From NCBI GenBank assembly GCA_020430005.1, contig JAGQKQ010000020.1:1-15368 (forward strand): 15,368 nt of DNA, in the 5' to 3' direction. Positions 12,001-15,368 of this stretch are shown one piece after another. The notes under the pieces were generated by a model, which saw only the letters and a program-made list of their open reading frames with translations, was not told the origin of the DNA and made no database searches. Each line of letters begins with the position of its first letter. Position 1 is the first letter of the stretch. This DNA is from Candidatus Omnitrophota bacterium (GTDB taxonomy: Bacteria; Omnitrophota; Gorgyraeia; Zapsychrales; Zapsychraceae). A program made the position numbers and the translations under genes.

Positions 12001-15000
12001 TGCGGTGGCTATGTTTATTGCACTAGATGAATTTCACATTCCTCTTCGTAAGCTCGGTGTAGAAGTTAAGAAAGATTTAGAAGAAAGTTTTGGGCATAGT
12101 GAATACCATATGGAACTTGCTGATAACGTTTTTCTTAATGGGCACGGGGAGGTTAAAAATATCAGAGACTATATTCGTAAGATCGTCGTTATTTTAACCT
12201 TCGTTCAAGAGAATCTGCATCAGCCGGACAAAATAGGATTTCCTGCTTCATTACTTAAACATGCTGTTTTGTATATGGCCCTCTATGTTAAAAACCAGGA
12301 AAAAATGAATAGTCCGGAAAATCAGCAAGGGTATAAGAATTCTATTGAAGAAATGGTCCATCATCCGGATAGAGAATTATCTCTGGTGGCTGTTATAGCG
12401 AGTGTGTTGTTTGATATTAATGGTTCTCAAGGAAAATTAGAAGACCTGGCGTGGAAAATTCTGGAAGAGGATCAATTGGAAAACGCAGTGCAGTTAACGG
12501 AAAAGAAAAGCATGGAGCAGGAGCGGCTGTTGAAATACCTGCCGGTAATTTTTACTGTGTTAATGAAATCAAAGGTGGATGATCGCTTTTTTGATCAAGC
12601 CGGTAATGTTCTTACAGCATGGGAAAAATATAAAGAGAGTCATATTAATGATGACGTTTATTTTGGACTTAAATTAGCCAAAGATATTTCCAAAAGGCGG
12701 CTTAAGATTATTACAAAGCTGGCAGATACAAAAGCGGAACGAGAACGCCATGTAAGCTTTGTATCAACTGTCATGCTTCTAAATTTGGGAATTATAGGAG
12801 GCTATTCTTCAGTTGTTGGAGGGGTTATTGTTTCTGTATTTATTATTATGCCGGTTATTATTGGATGGTTGTTGTACAAGGGCGGGTATCTCGACGGATT
12901 AAAACGGCATATACCAAAAATACTGCCGCTTTTCTTTATTCTTTCCTTGAGCGCTGTTTCTCCTGTCTGGGCGCAGACGGCAGCCGAAACAACAGTCGCT
13001 GTGGCGCCGGAGTTATTCGATATAGTTTTAAATTATATTCAGAATATCGCTTCTGTTCAGGTTATTGTTAATATTCTGCAGGAGCCATTGTTGATCATTC
13101 TGTCGTTGGTCGTGTTTGGTATTACGTCATTAGTTGGTCGGTTTATTCGGGTGCAATGGAGAGTCATTATTATTGTCGGGCTAATTAATGTGATGGTGAT
13201 GGGAACGCATATGACTTTAAACAAAGCCGGCCATAACGCATTCAGAAACATTCTGGAGAATTCGATCACAAAAATAGAACACGTTGAATCCCGGATTAAA
13301 ACATATAAGCAGCTTGACCTTCCGGTTCCTCAGAAGGATTTGGAAGAGACTATGTTTATTCAGCTTCAGGAAAAAGCTGCCGTCAAGCGGCTGGACTGCA
13401 GCGGCGAATGTACAGAAGGGCAAAGAACCGTTCGCCATGTTGTTGTCGGTGGTAAGCCGGTCTTGGATCAAATGAGCGTGTGTGTTTGTATTAACGGAAA
13501 ATTTGTGCCCAATCCTGAAGCCATTCGTAGGGAGGCATACCATCTTACCGAAGTCAGGGCGGGAGCGCAAAAACAGGTTGCCTATAAAAATACAGATCCG
13601 GCAGAGTGGTATCGTGAAGCTATTCGTATGGCCGAAGCGGATGAAAATCTTACTCCTCAGCAGAGAAATATTGTTCTGTCATTATTACATTTGACAAAGG
13701 ATAGCCTTGAAGGAAAAGCTCCGAAAGACCTGCCTGACTTTATCCACTCGGTTAATCCTATTCAATATAACTCGGTTCTTGGGTTTATTCCGTATATTAT
13801 TCTAATGCTATGGTTATGGCAGTTCATGTGGTCAAGATGGGACGATTACCGTCGGGCTTATACAAGAAATGTTAAAGTTCCTCGTAAGAAGACATTAATA
13901 CCATGGCGGGATGTTGTCTTTGGACTAGGCTTTCCGGCCCTAAATTATTTTGTGCTGTTATTGATTGACAATATCACCTTAATTTTGTCCGCGCCATACG
14001 TATTTTCCCATTTTACCAGCAGCGTCTTAAGCATTATTCTTATTGCGGTTCTTTTTCCTGAAATGATTACGGAGCAGGTTATTCAATGGGGTGTGTTCTC
14101 TTATAATAAGGAATGGCTGGATAAAAGGTTGTACCGTCGGGCTCTTTTTGCCTTTCGTTTTGGGAATGTCGCGGAGGCCGCCCGTATTTTAAGCCTGATC
14201 GGTTCTGGATTCTTTGAAGAAAGTCCGGAGCGGGTAAGGGTTGTTTTCCGTACACGCGGCGATATTCTTGATCAGTTAAAACGGTCCCAGAAACTAAGGG
14301 AAACATTTAATACATGGGTTCCGGTTAGTCAGTTGGCCATCCATGGTAAAGCGCTTATTGAAAAGATGGAGGCTTTGATCATCGAAAATTGGCTAACTCC
14401 ATCAGAAGAAAAGCTTCTGCTAGATAAATATAATTTAGTAAACCATGTGCTAATGCGGATCAGTTCAGCGCTGGATGATGATAGTCGTTCTGAATTGAGA
14501 GAAATGATTGGCCGTCAGATTCTTCCCAACACATTGGATATCTATGTGTATCGTGCGGAAGTAAGGGAATTTTTTAAGGCTATGAAAAGGCGTAAACATA
14601 AGCGTAAAAAGAAAGAACATGAAATGTGGCTGCGTCAGTTGAGTGGGGAGAAAAAGTCCAGAAAGGATCAAATTAAAAAAGAAGGCCCGTCGCTTACGCT
14701 TCCGGAAAACAAAATAACAAGCCGGAAAGTTCAGGAGCCGACATTGATCAGCGACGCCTATTATCAAATGGAAGACTGCTTTAAAGAACAATTTATTTAT
14801 ATCGGAATTCTTGGTTTGGTTAACGCGGGAATGTTGTCCATTTTAACTTCTCCAAGTTTCTCGATTGCGATTAAAGGTTCGGTATTATTGGGAATGTTTT
14901 CATCGGTTATAGGATACATTGCTACAAGAGATGTTGTAGATATTCATCTGATTCTCTCCCGTGTGCGAAAAGGAGGCCCTATAGAGCTATATAGAGCTGT

Positions 15001-15368
15001 AAAGATTTTCCGTTCCATGCAAATGGAAAATCCCAAAAAATATGTATGGTTTATTTATGCAGAACTGTTTAATGCTATTCTCCGCATACTTGATCCGGCA
15101 GTAAACATTGAAAATAAATCTAATATTCTAAATAAAATTCTTGATGAAATGTTTTTCTTAGATCTCAAAATGCCTGAAGACTATCGCGGTAAGATTAATC
15201 CTCTATTGGACGCCTTGCGTATTCGTAGTGGAACGGAGGAAGATCGTGAGCAATTAAAGAAGATGATTCAGGAAACGATTTTTAATATTGAAAACCCGAA
15301 AGCGGAACATGCCAAGAAATTGGTTAGTATCTGGATTCATAGACAAGACGCCTTGAAGGTGGCGAATA
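1..15368 (+). CDS. Giant multi-domain membrane protein, internal fragment open at both ends
   Basis: One reading frame, with codons starting at position 2 and position 1 being the last base of an earlier codon, runs 5,122 codons to the window end without a stop. Start and stop lie outside, so the full protein exceeds 5,100 residues. The translation is coherent throughout: a membrane block, a glycoside hydrolase, four-cysteine domains, a sigma-70-like module, an M50-like HEMIH segment and repeated helical domains, with about 45 hydrophobic segments by eye. Two internal duplications keep the same frame, which argues against assembly error or a missed frameshift. Codon use looks even along the length, with frequent AGA, ATA and CGG. 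Very large multi-pass proteins of this kind are known from Omnitrophota; assignment to that phylum is my inference. No gene symbol applies. The overall function is unknown; the exported hydrolase and attachment-like domains point to work at the cell surface. Confidence 0.97.
2..946 (+). other. N-terminal polytopic membrane block (8 helices)
   Basis: Residues 1-315 hold eight hydrophobic segments, at about 1-13 (cut by the window edge), 31-48, 54-78, 93-115, 121-140, 158-180, 196-220 and 289-315. Basic stretches follow helices 1, 3, 5 and 7 (for example NRRHWYK at 15-21 and the K/R-rich stretch at 138-149). By the positive-inside rule this puts residues 221-288, a charged helical piece, in the cytosol and sends the last helix outward. 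That orientation places the following hydrolase outside the cytosol. I see no glycosyltransferase motifs such as DxD or QxxRW here, so the role of the block is unknown. It may be only an anchor, or part of a larger membrane domain that begins upstream. Confidence 0.85.
1184..2161 (+). other. Glycoside hydrolase domain, TIM-barrel, clan GH-A (GH2-like)
   Basis: Residues 395-720 read as a complete retaining glycoside hydrolase barrel. The first strand region is RAVTYNPV. GFNAIRTFSP at 431-440 matches the second strand motif of the clan. HPAILMWEFGNEFN carries the Asn-Glu pair whose Glu492 is the expected acid/base. VDAWGGNTYR and YISETGADSF follow, with Glu609 the expected nucleophile. DEWWK at 667-671 and DNYFNEEYFGF at 692-702 resemble the end of GH2 TIM-barrel proteins often annotated as beta-glucanases. 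Both catalytic glutamates are present, so the domain is probably active. Residues 316-394 form a hydrophilic stalk from the preceding membrane helix. The substrate cannot be read from the sequence; a beta-linked glucan or another wall polysaccharide is possible. Family choice among GH2, GH5 and GH17-like relatives is uncertain; the clan is firm. Confidence 0.85.
2252..2308 (+). other. Transmembrane helix after the hydrolase
   Basis: Residues 751-769 are hydrophobic and follow an RRR triplet at 747-749. The helix should carry the chain back from the exported hydrolase to the cytosol. The next 22 residues, rich in Gly, Asn and Lys, look like a cytosolic linker. Confidence 0.75.
2381..2554 (+). 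other. Junction J1: hydrophobic hairpin, basic loop, signal-peptide-like helix ending ASA
   Basis: Residues 794-822 form a long hydrophobic stretch with a Lys at 806, probably a helical hairpin. The loop IYKSRLKD (821-828) follows, then a second hydrophobic helix, then HKASA-DQ, where A849-S850-A851 fits the small-X-Ala rule for signal peptidase I. The same plan, including the in-helix Lys and the loop IYKTRLKN, returns at J3. The switch sends the following beta-rich domain out of the cytosol. Cleavage is inferred only. Confidence 0.6.
2555..2971 (+). other. Beta-rich exported domain 1 (possible carbohydrate-binding fold)
   Basis: Residues 852-990 show alternating hydrophobic and polar strands and no membrane helix. 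Examples are RYLRLTFDP, TKIRIRLLP, GIVIIDLR and KVTIHSGEVAWWK. The pattern and the length of about 140 residues suit a jelly-roll sandwich. It stands 130 residues after a glycoside hydrolase, and the closing IHSGEVAWW is reminiscent of sandwich domains that accompany such enzymes. I do not recognise a named family. Polysaccharide binding is a guess from position and strand pattern. Confidence 0.5.
3029..3130 (+). other. Junction J2: internal signal-peptide-like helix ending AWA
   Basis: Residues 1010-1043 hold a strongly basic stretch (KRDPLYKRFHIQKR), then a hydrophobic core of about 17 residues, then GPAWA-EN. A1041-W1042-A1043 is a textbook small-X-Ala site. Taken alone, this would be called an N-terminal signal peptide. 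It corresponds to J6 (PVWA-QT) in repeat unit B. No membrane helix separates it from the preceding beta domain, so the orientations of J1 and J2 cannot both follow the positive-inside rule. Confidence 0.65.
3371..3913 (+). other. Exported four-cysteine domain, copy A
   Basis: Residues 1124-1304 lie between two membrane segments and are predicted outside the cytosol. Four cysteines (1183, 1187, 1211, 1213) follow the pattern C-x3-C-x23-C-x-C, within CGGSCTEGQR and VCECVNG. The same pattern with identical spacing occurs in copy B. Cysteine is otherwise rare in this chain, so the four are clearly selected. Outside the cytosol two disulfides are likely; if the region faced inward, a zinc site would fit equally well. 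No named family is recognised. Confidence 0.7.
3914..4207 (+). other. Three membrane helices of unit A
   Basis: Hydrophobic segments at residues 1305-1329, 1356-1377 and 1378-1402. The loop after the first (RWERYRR) is basic and should be cytosolic, which puts the chain back in the cytosol after the third. Confidence 0.75.
4208..4981 (+). other. Cytosolic helical domain and charged linker of unit A
   Basis: Residues 1403-1660 are mostly amphipathic helix without membrane segments. The stretch LYRRLESALGKGNLYRA corresponds to LYRRALFAFRFGNVAEA in unit B, and its helix-turn-helix pairing looks like an alpha-solenoid. Residues 1580-1660 turn into a Lys/Glu-rich linker, probably disordered, starting at RAEVRE. 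Function unknown. Confidence 0.6.
4994..5563 (+). other. Membrane hairpin and second cytosolic domain of unit A
   Basis: Residues 1666-1710 form two hydrophobic helices that dip out and back. Residues 1711-1854 are a soluble helical domain containing LRMVDPKAKKDYI and QETIFYLEF, which match LRILDPAVNIENK and QETIFNIEN in unit B. No catalytic signature is visible. Function unknown. Confidence 0.6.
5639..6181 (+). other. Unrecognised soluble domain
   Basis: Residues 1880-2060 mix predicted strands (KGLLYIPID, VYAFIYEG, KTILLNP, AKVIILEK) with helices (the HVMDFIFERL stretch and AYYVLTILLFNLLRERL), a plain alpha/beta pattern. It lies in the cytosol just before junction J3 and is not part of either large repeat. 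I do not recognise the family and see no catalytic motif. The last 30 residues are a polar, low-complexity linker. Confidence 0.5.
6227..6394 (+). other. Junction J3: hairpin, basic loop and lipoprotein-type signal (lipobox TCAGC)
   Basis: Residues 2076-2111 form a hydrophobic hairpin with Lys2091 in its middle. The loop IYKTRLKN follows, then the helix VIRLFVAITCAGC, ending at Cys2131. The run after it, VSTTPSSTSS, is the Ser/Thr-rich tether usual behind a lipoprotein cysteine. As an isolated N-terminus this would be called a lipoprotein signal peptide, although the -3 residue is Cys rather than the usual Leu. The hairpin and loop match J1 closely (IYKSRLKD). Confidence 0.6.
6395..6883 (+). 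other. Beta-rich exported domain 2
   Basis: Residues 2132-2294 are predicted outside the cytosol. Strand-like stretches include KIDIYAGY, LKFKLITGRF, VKVLKIRFRN, KAYVSLNQ, NVIYIQG and VQILFNK. Like beta domain 1, it directly follows an IYK-S/T-RLK junction, so the two may share ancestry, although I find no firm residue-level match. A binding or adhesion role is possible but not shown. Confidence 0.45.
6923..7021 (+). other. Membrane helix returning the chain to the cytosol
   Basis: Residues 2308-2340 are strongly hydrophobic and Gly-rich and are followed by TKVKRQ. The basic end places everything up to J4, including the sigma-like module, in the cytosol. Confidence 0.75.
7022..7528 (+). other. 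Cytosolic helical region before the sigma module
   Basis: Residues 2341-2509 are soluble and mainly helical up to about 2410 (RLKEIGRVDDLLRLKLALL). A more mixed segment, RLLIRVDFAREVL and following, leads into the sigma-like part. Function unknown. It could act as a spacer from the membrane or a cap over the sigma module. Confidence 0.5.
8042..8317 (+). other. Sigma-70 region 2 (core binding, -10 element) with altered melting residues
   Basis: Residues 2681-2772 align without gaps to RpoD over the 2.3-2.4 helix. FRFTTYVTKGLDRAIQRAI stands against YKFSTYATWWIRQAITRSI. Tyr2743 keeps RpoD Tyr430, but Trp433-Trp434 are Lys2746-Gly2747, Gln437 is Arg2750 and Thr440 is Gln2753. The following TIRVPV keeps the region 3.0 boundary. 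Known roles of those residues are -10 melting and -12 reading, so promoter opening should differ from the housekeeping sigma. Confidence 0.85.
8612..8791 (+). other. Sigma-70 region 4 with helix-turn-helix
   Basis: Residues 2871-2930. Region 4.1 is LNERERKIIEMRYGL; region 4.2 is TLEEIARELDITRERVRQIE. The recognition helix TRERVRQIE keeps the Arg, Glu, Arg and Gln that correspond to RpoD R584, E585, R588 and Q589, the -35 contacts. This end of the module is far better kept than region 2. Confidence 0.9.
8792..9505 (+). other. Cytosolic region between sigma module and membrane
   Basis: Residues 2931-3168 start with a Lys/Glu coiled-coil-like helix (EVKEQKKKIKNALEKIDEEE) and continue with helical segments. 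A calcium-loop-like DIDGNGQLDQMD lies at 3078-3089. The end, ITFTRIHVSVSRG, looks like a strand. No family is recognised. It links the sigma module to the next membrane helix and could serve as the regulated tether. Confidence 0.45.
9509..9598 (+). other. Junction J4: signal-peptide-like helix ending ASA
   Basis: Residues 3170-3199 have a basic start (KSFWSR), a hydrophobic core and GAASA-QEV. A3197-S3198-A3199 fits signal peptidase I. About 20 polar residues outside follow, then a helix at 3219-3236 returns to the strongly basic KLRKYHKKRQK. A cut here would separate the sigma part from everything downstream. Confidence 0.65.
9800..10357 (+). other. Site-2-protease-like (M50) membrane metalloprotease segment
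   Basis: Residues 3267-3452 hold about five membrane helices. The first carries GLHEMIHLL with the zinc motif H3290-E-M-I-H3294 inside the hydrophobic segment, as in M50 proteases. Next comes a short loop with GIFSGKV and PPLRQ, then ALALFIATPVMIIISG, which resembles the loop and the AGP-containing helix after the HExxH helix of M50 enzymes. A third helix has EIGNFILVP, like the N-x2-P stretch that precedes the third zinc ligand. The usual LDG aspartate is not where expected; S3379, H3380 and E3381 are there instead. M50 enzymes cut transmembrane segments and release membrane-held transcription factors. It could be active with a different ligand, or inactive. HExxH alone is weak; the combination and spacing make the case. 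Confidence 0.6.
10499..11539 (+). repeat. Tandem repeat C1: helical domain plus membrane hairpin
   Basis: Residues 3500-3846 are the first of two adjacent copies. Matching anchors are NLLTKY with NLLAKY; YFYELAGLILMDEY with YFYAVAMFIALDEF; LEFANNV with MELADNV; and INPFIIGWLLYRGGYL with IMPVIIGWLLYKGGYL. The anchor at NLL lies 456 residues, and at GWLLY 451 residues, before its partner. The soluble part is all helix and lies in the cytosol. No catalytic motif is seen; the shape suggests a scaffold. Confidence 0.8.
11408..11626 (+). other. Junction J5: hairpin, GWLLYRGGYL loop, signal-like helix ending GLA
   Basis: Residues 3803-3841 form two membrane helices. The loop at 3841-3857 follows, then a hydrophobic helix ending TPGLA-FD (G3873-L3874-A3875). 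Only about ten residues follow before another membrane helix (3886-3905), so the exported part is tiny. Confidence 0.55.
11867..12892 (+). repeat. Tandem repeat C2: second copy of the helical domain
   Basis: Residues 3956-4297 match C1 in order and length. Before it, residues 3906-3955 are a basic cytosolic coil that follows the helix at 3886-3905. The copy ends in the same GWLLY-KGGYL membrane motif and leads straight into junction J6 and repeat unit B. As in C1, the soluble part has no recognisable catalytic signature. Confidence 0.8.
12749..12973 (+). other. Junction J6: hairpin, GWLLYKGGYL loop, signal-like helix ending VWA
   Basis: Residues 4250-4292 form a membrane hairpin. The loop KGGYLDGLKRH follows, then a hydrophobic helix ending SPVWA-QT at 4320-4326. 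V4322-W-A4324 is a good signal peptidase I site. It joins the C-type hairpin (as J5) to the start of unit B (as J2), so both junction classes meet here. Confidence 0.65.
13211..13771 (+). other. Exported four-cysteine domain, copy B
   Basis: Residues 4404-4590. Cys4466, 4470, 4494 and 4496 keep the C-x3-C-x23-C-x-C spacing of copy A exactly, within CSGECTEGQR and VCVCING. Flanking residues are much less alike, which marks the cysteine block as the functional core. Confidence 0.7.
14060..14788 (+). other. Cytosolic helical domain and basic linker of unit B
   Basis: Residues 4687-4929. The first part is helical (LYRRALFAFRFGNVAEAARI). The linker from RAEVRE (4851) is more basic than in unit A, with a K/R cluster at 4582-4592 of the local helix-linker border in unit B numbering 4862-4872. 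It ends in LISDAYYQ. Function unknown. Confidence 0.55.

Larger units (their letters stand above)
12902..15368 (+). repeat. Repeat unit B, diverged copy of unit A, reaching the window edge
   Basis: Residues 4301-5122 repeat the full plan of unit A: signal-like helix, two membrane helices (about 4362-4379 and 4388-4403), exported cysteine domain, helices at 4592-4610, 4638-4656 and 4658-4686, a cytosolic helical domain, a very basic linker (KRRKHKRKKK), a membrane hairpin at 4930-4974 and a second cytosolic domain. The window ends where unit A also ends, within a few residues, so what follows unit B is not visible. Confidence 0.85.

Noticed and set aside
13217..13570. 117-codon ORF on the - strand
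   Set aside because: It is antisense to the four-cysteine domain of unit B, whose conservation with unit A shows that the + frame is the real one.
14465..14791. 108-codon ORF on the - strand
   Set aside because: It is antisense to the Lys/Arg-rich linker of the giant frame; its Phe- and Leu-rich translation is the mirror of Lys/Glu codons.

Overview
The whole 15.4 kb window lies inside one protein-coding gene. Reading on the + strand with codons starting at position 2, I translated the window end to end and met no stop in 5,122 codons; neither the start nor the stop codon is inside the window. No RNA gene, mobile element, CRISPR array, promoter or terminator is visible. Other-frame ORFs on both strands are short and look like shadows. 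The product is a very large, multi-domain membrane protein with about 45 hydrophobic segments by eye. Multi-pass proteins of this size with exported carbohydrate-active domains are best known from Candidatus Omnitrophota, ultra-small and often predatory bacteria whose genomes carry genes encoding proteins of tens of thousands of residues. That placement is an inference from architecture, not from a marker gene. TGA is never used in frame, so the standard bacterial code fits.

Layout in order (residues numbered from the window start): (1) eight membrane helices, 1-315; (2) an exported glycoside hydrolase with a TIM-barrel clan GH-A/GH2-like signature, 395-720; (3) a membrane junction, then a beta-rich domain, 852-990; (4) repeat unit A, about 1021-1854: a signal-peptide-like helix, an exported four-cysteine domain, membrane helices and cytosolic helical domains; (5) an unknown soluble domain and a junction ending in a lipobox-like TCAGC, then a second beta-rich domain; (6) a complete sigma-70-like module with regions 1.2, 2, 3 and 4, about 2510-2930; (7) a signal-peptide-like helix and a membrane metalloprotease-like segment carrying HEMIH in site-2-protease (M50) style, about 3267-3452; (8) two tandem copies, C1 and C2, of a helical domain ending in the membrane motif GWLLY-K/R-GGYL; (9) repeat unit B, 4301 to the window end, a diverged copy of unit A.

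The protein alternates cytosolic blocks with exported blocks. At least five of the cytosol-to-outside switches look like signal peptides in the middle of the chain: a basic loop, a hydrophobic helix, and a small-X-Ala site or a lipobox. This suggests, but does not prove, that the chain is cut into separate parts after synthesis. The most striking point is that a sigma factor and a site-2-protease-like segment lie next to each other in one membrane-bound chain. In ordinary bacteria those two activities belong to separate proteins of the regulated intramembrane proteolysis pathway. A model worth testing is that the sigma module is held at the membrane and released by proteolysis.
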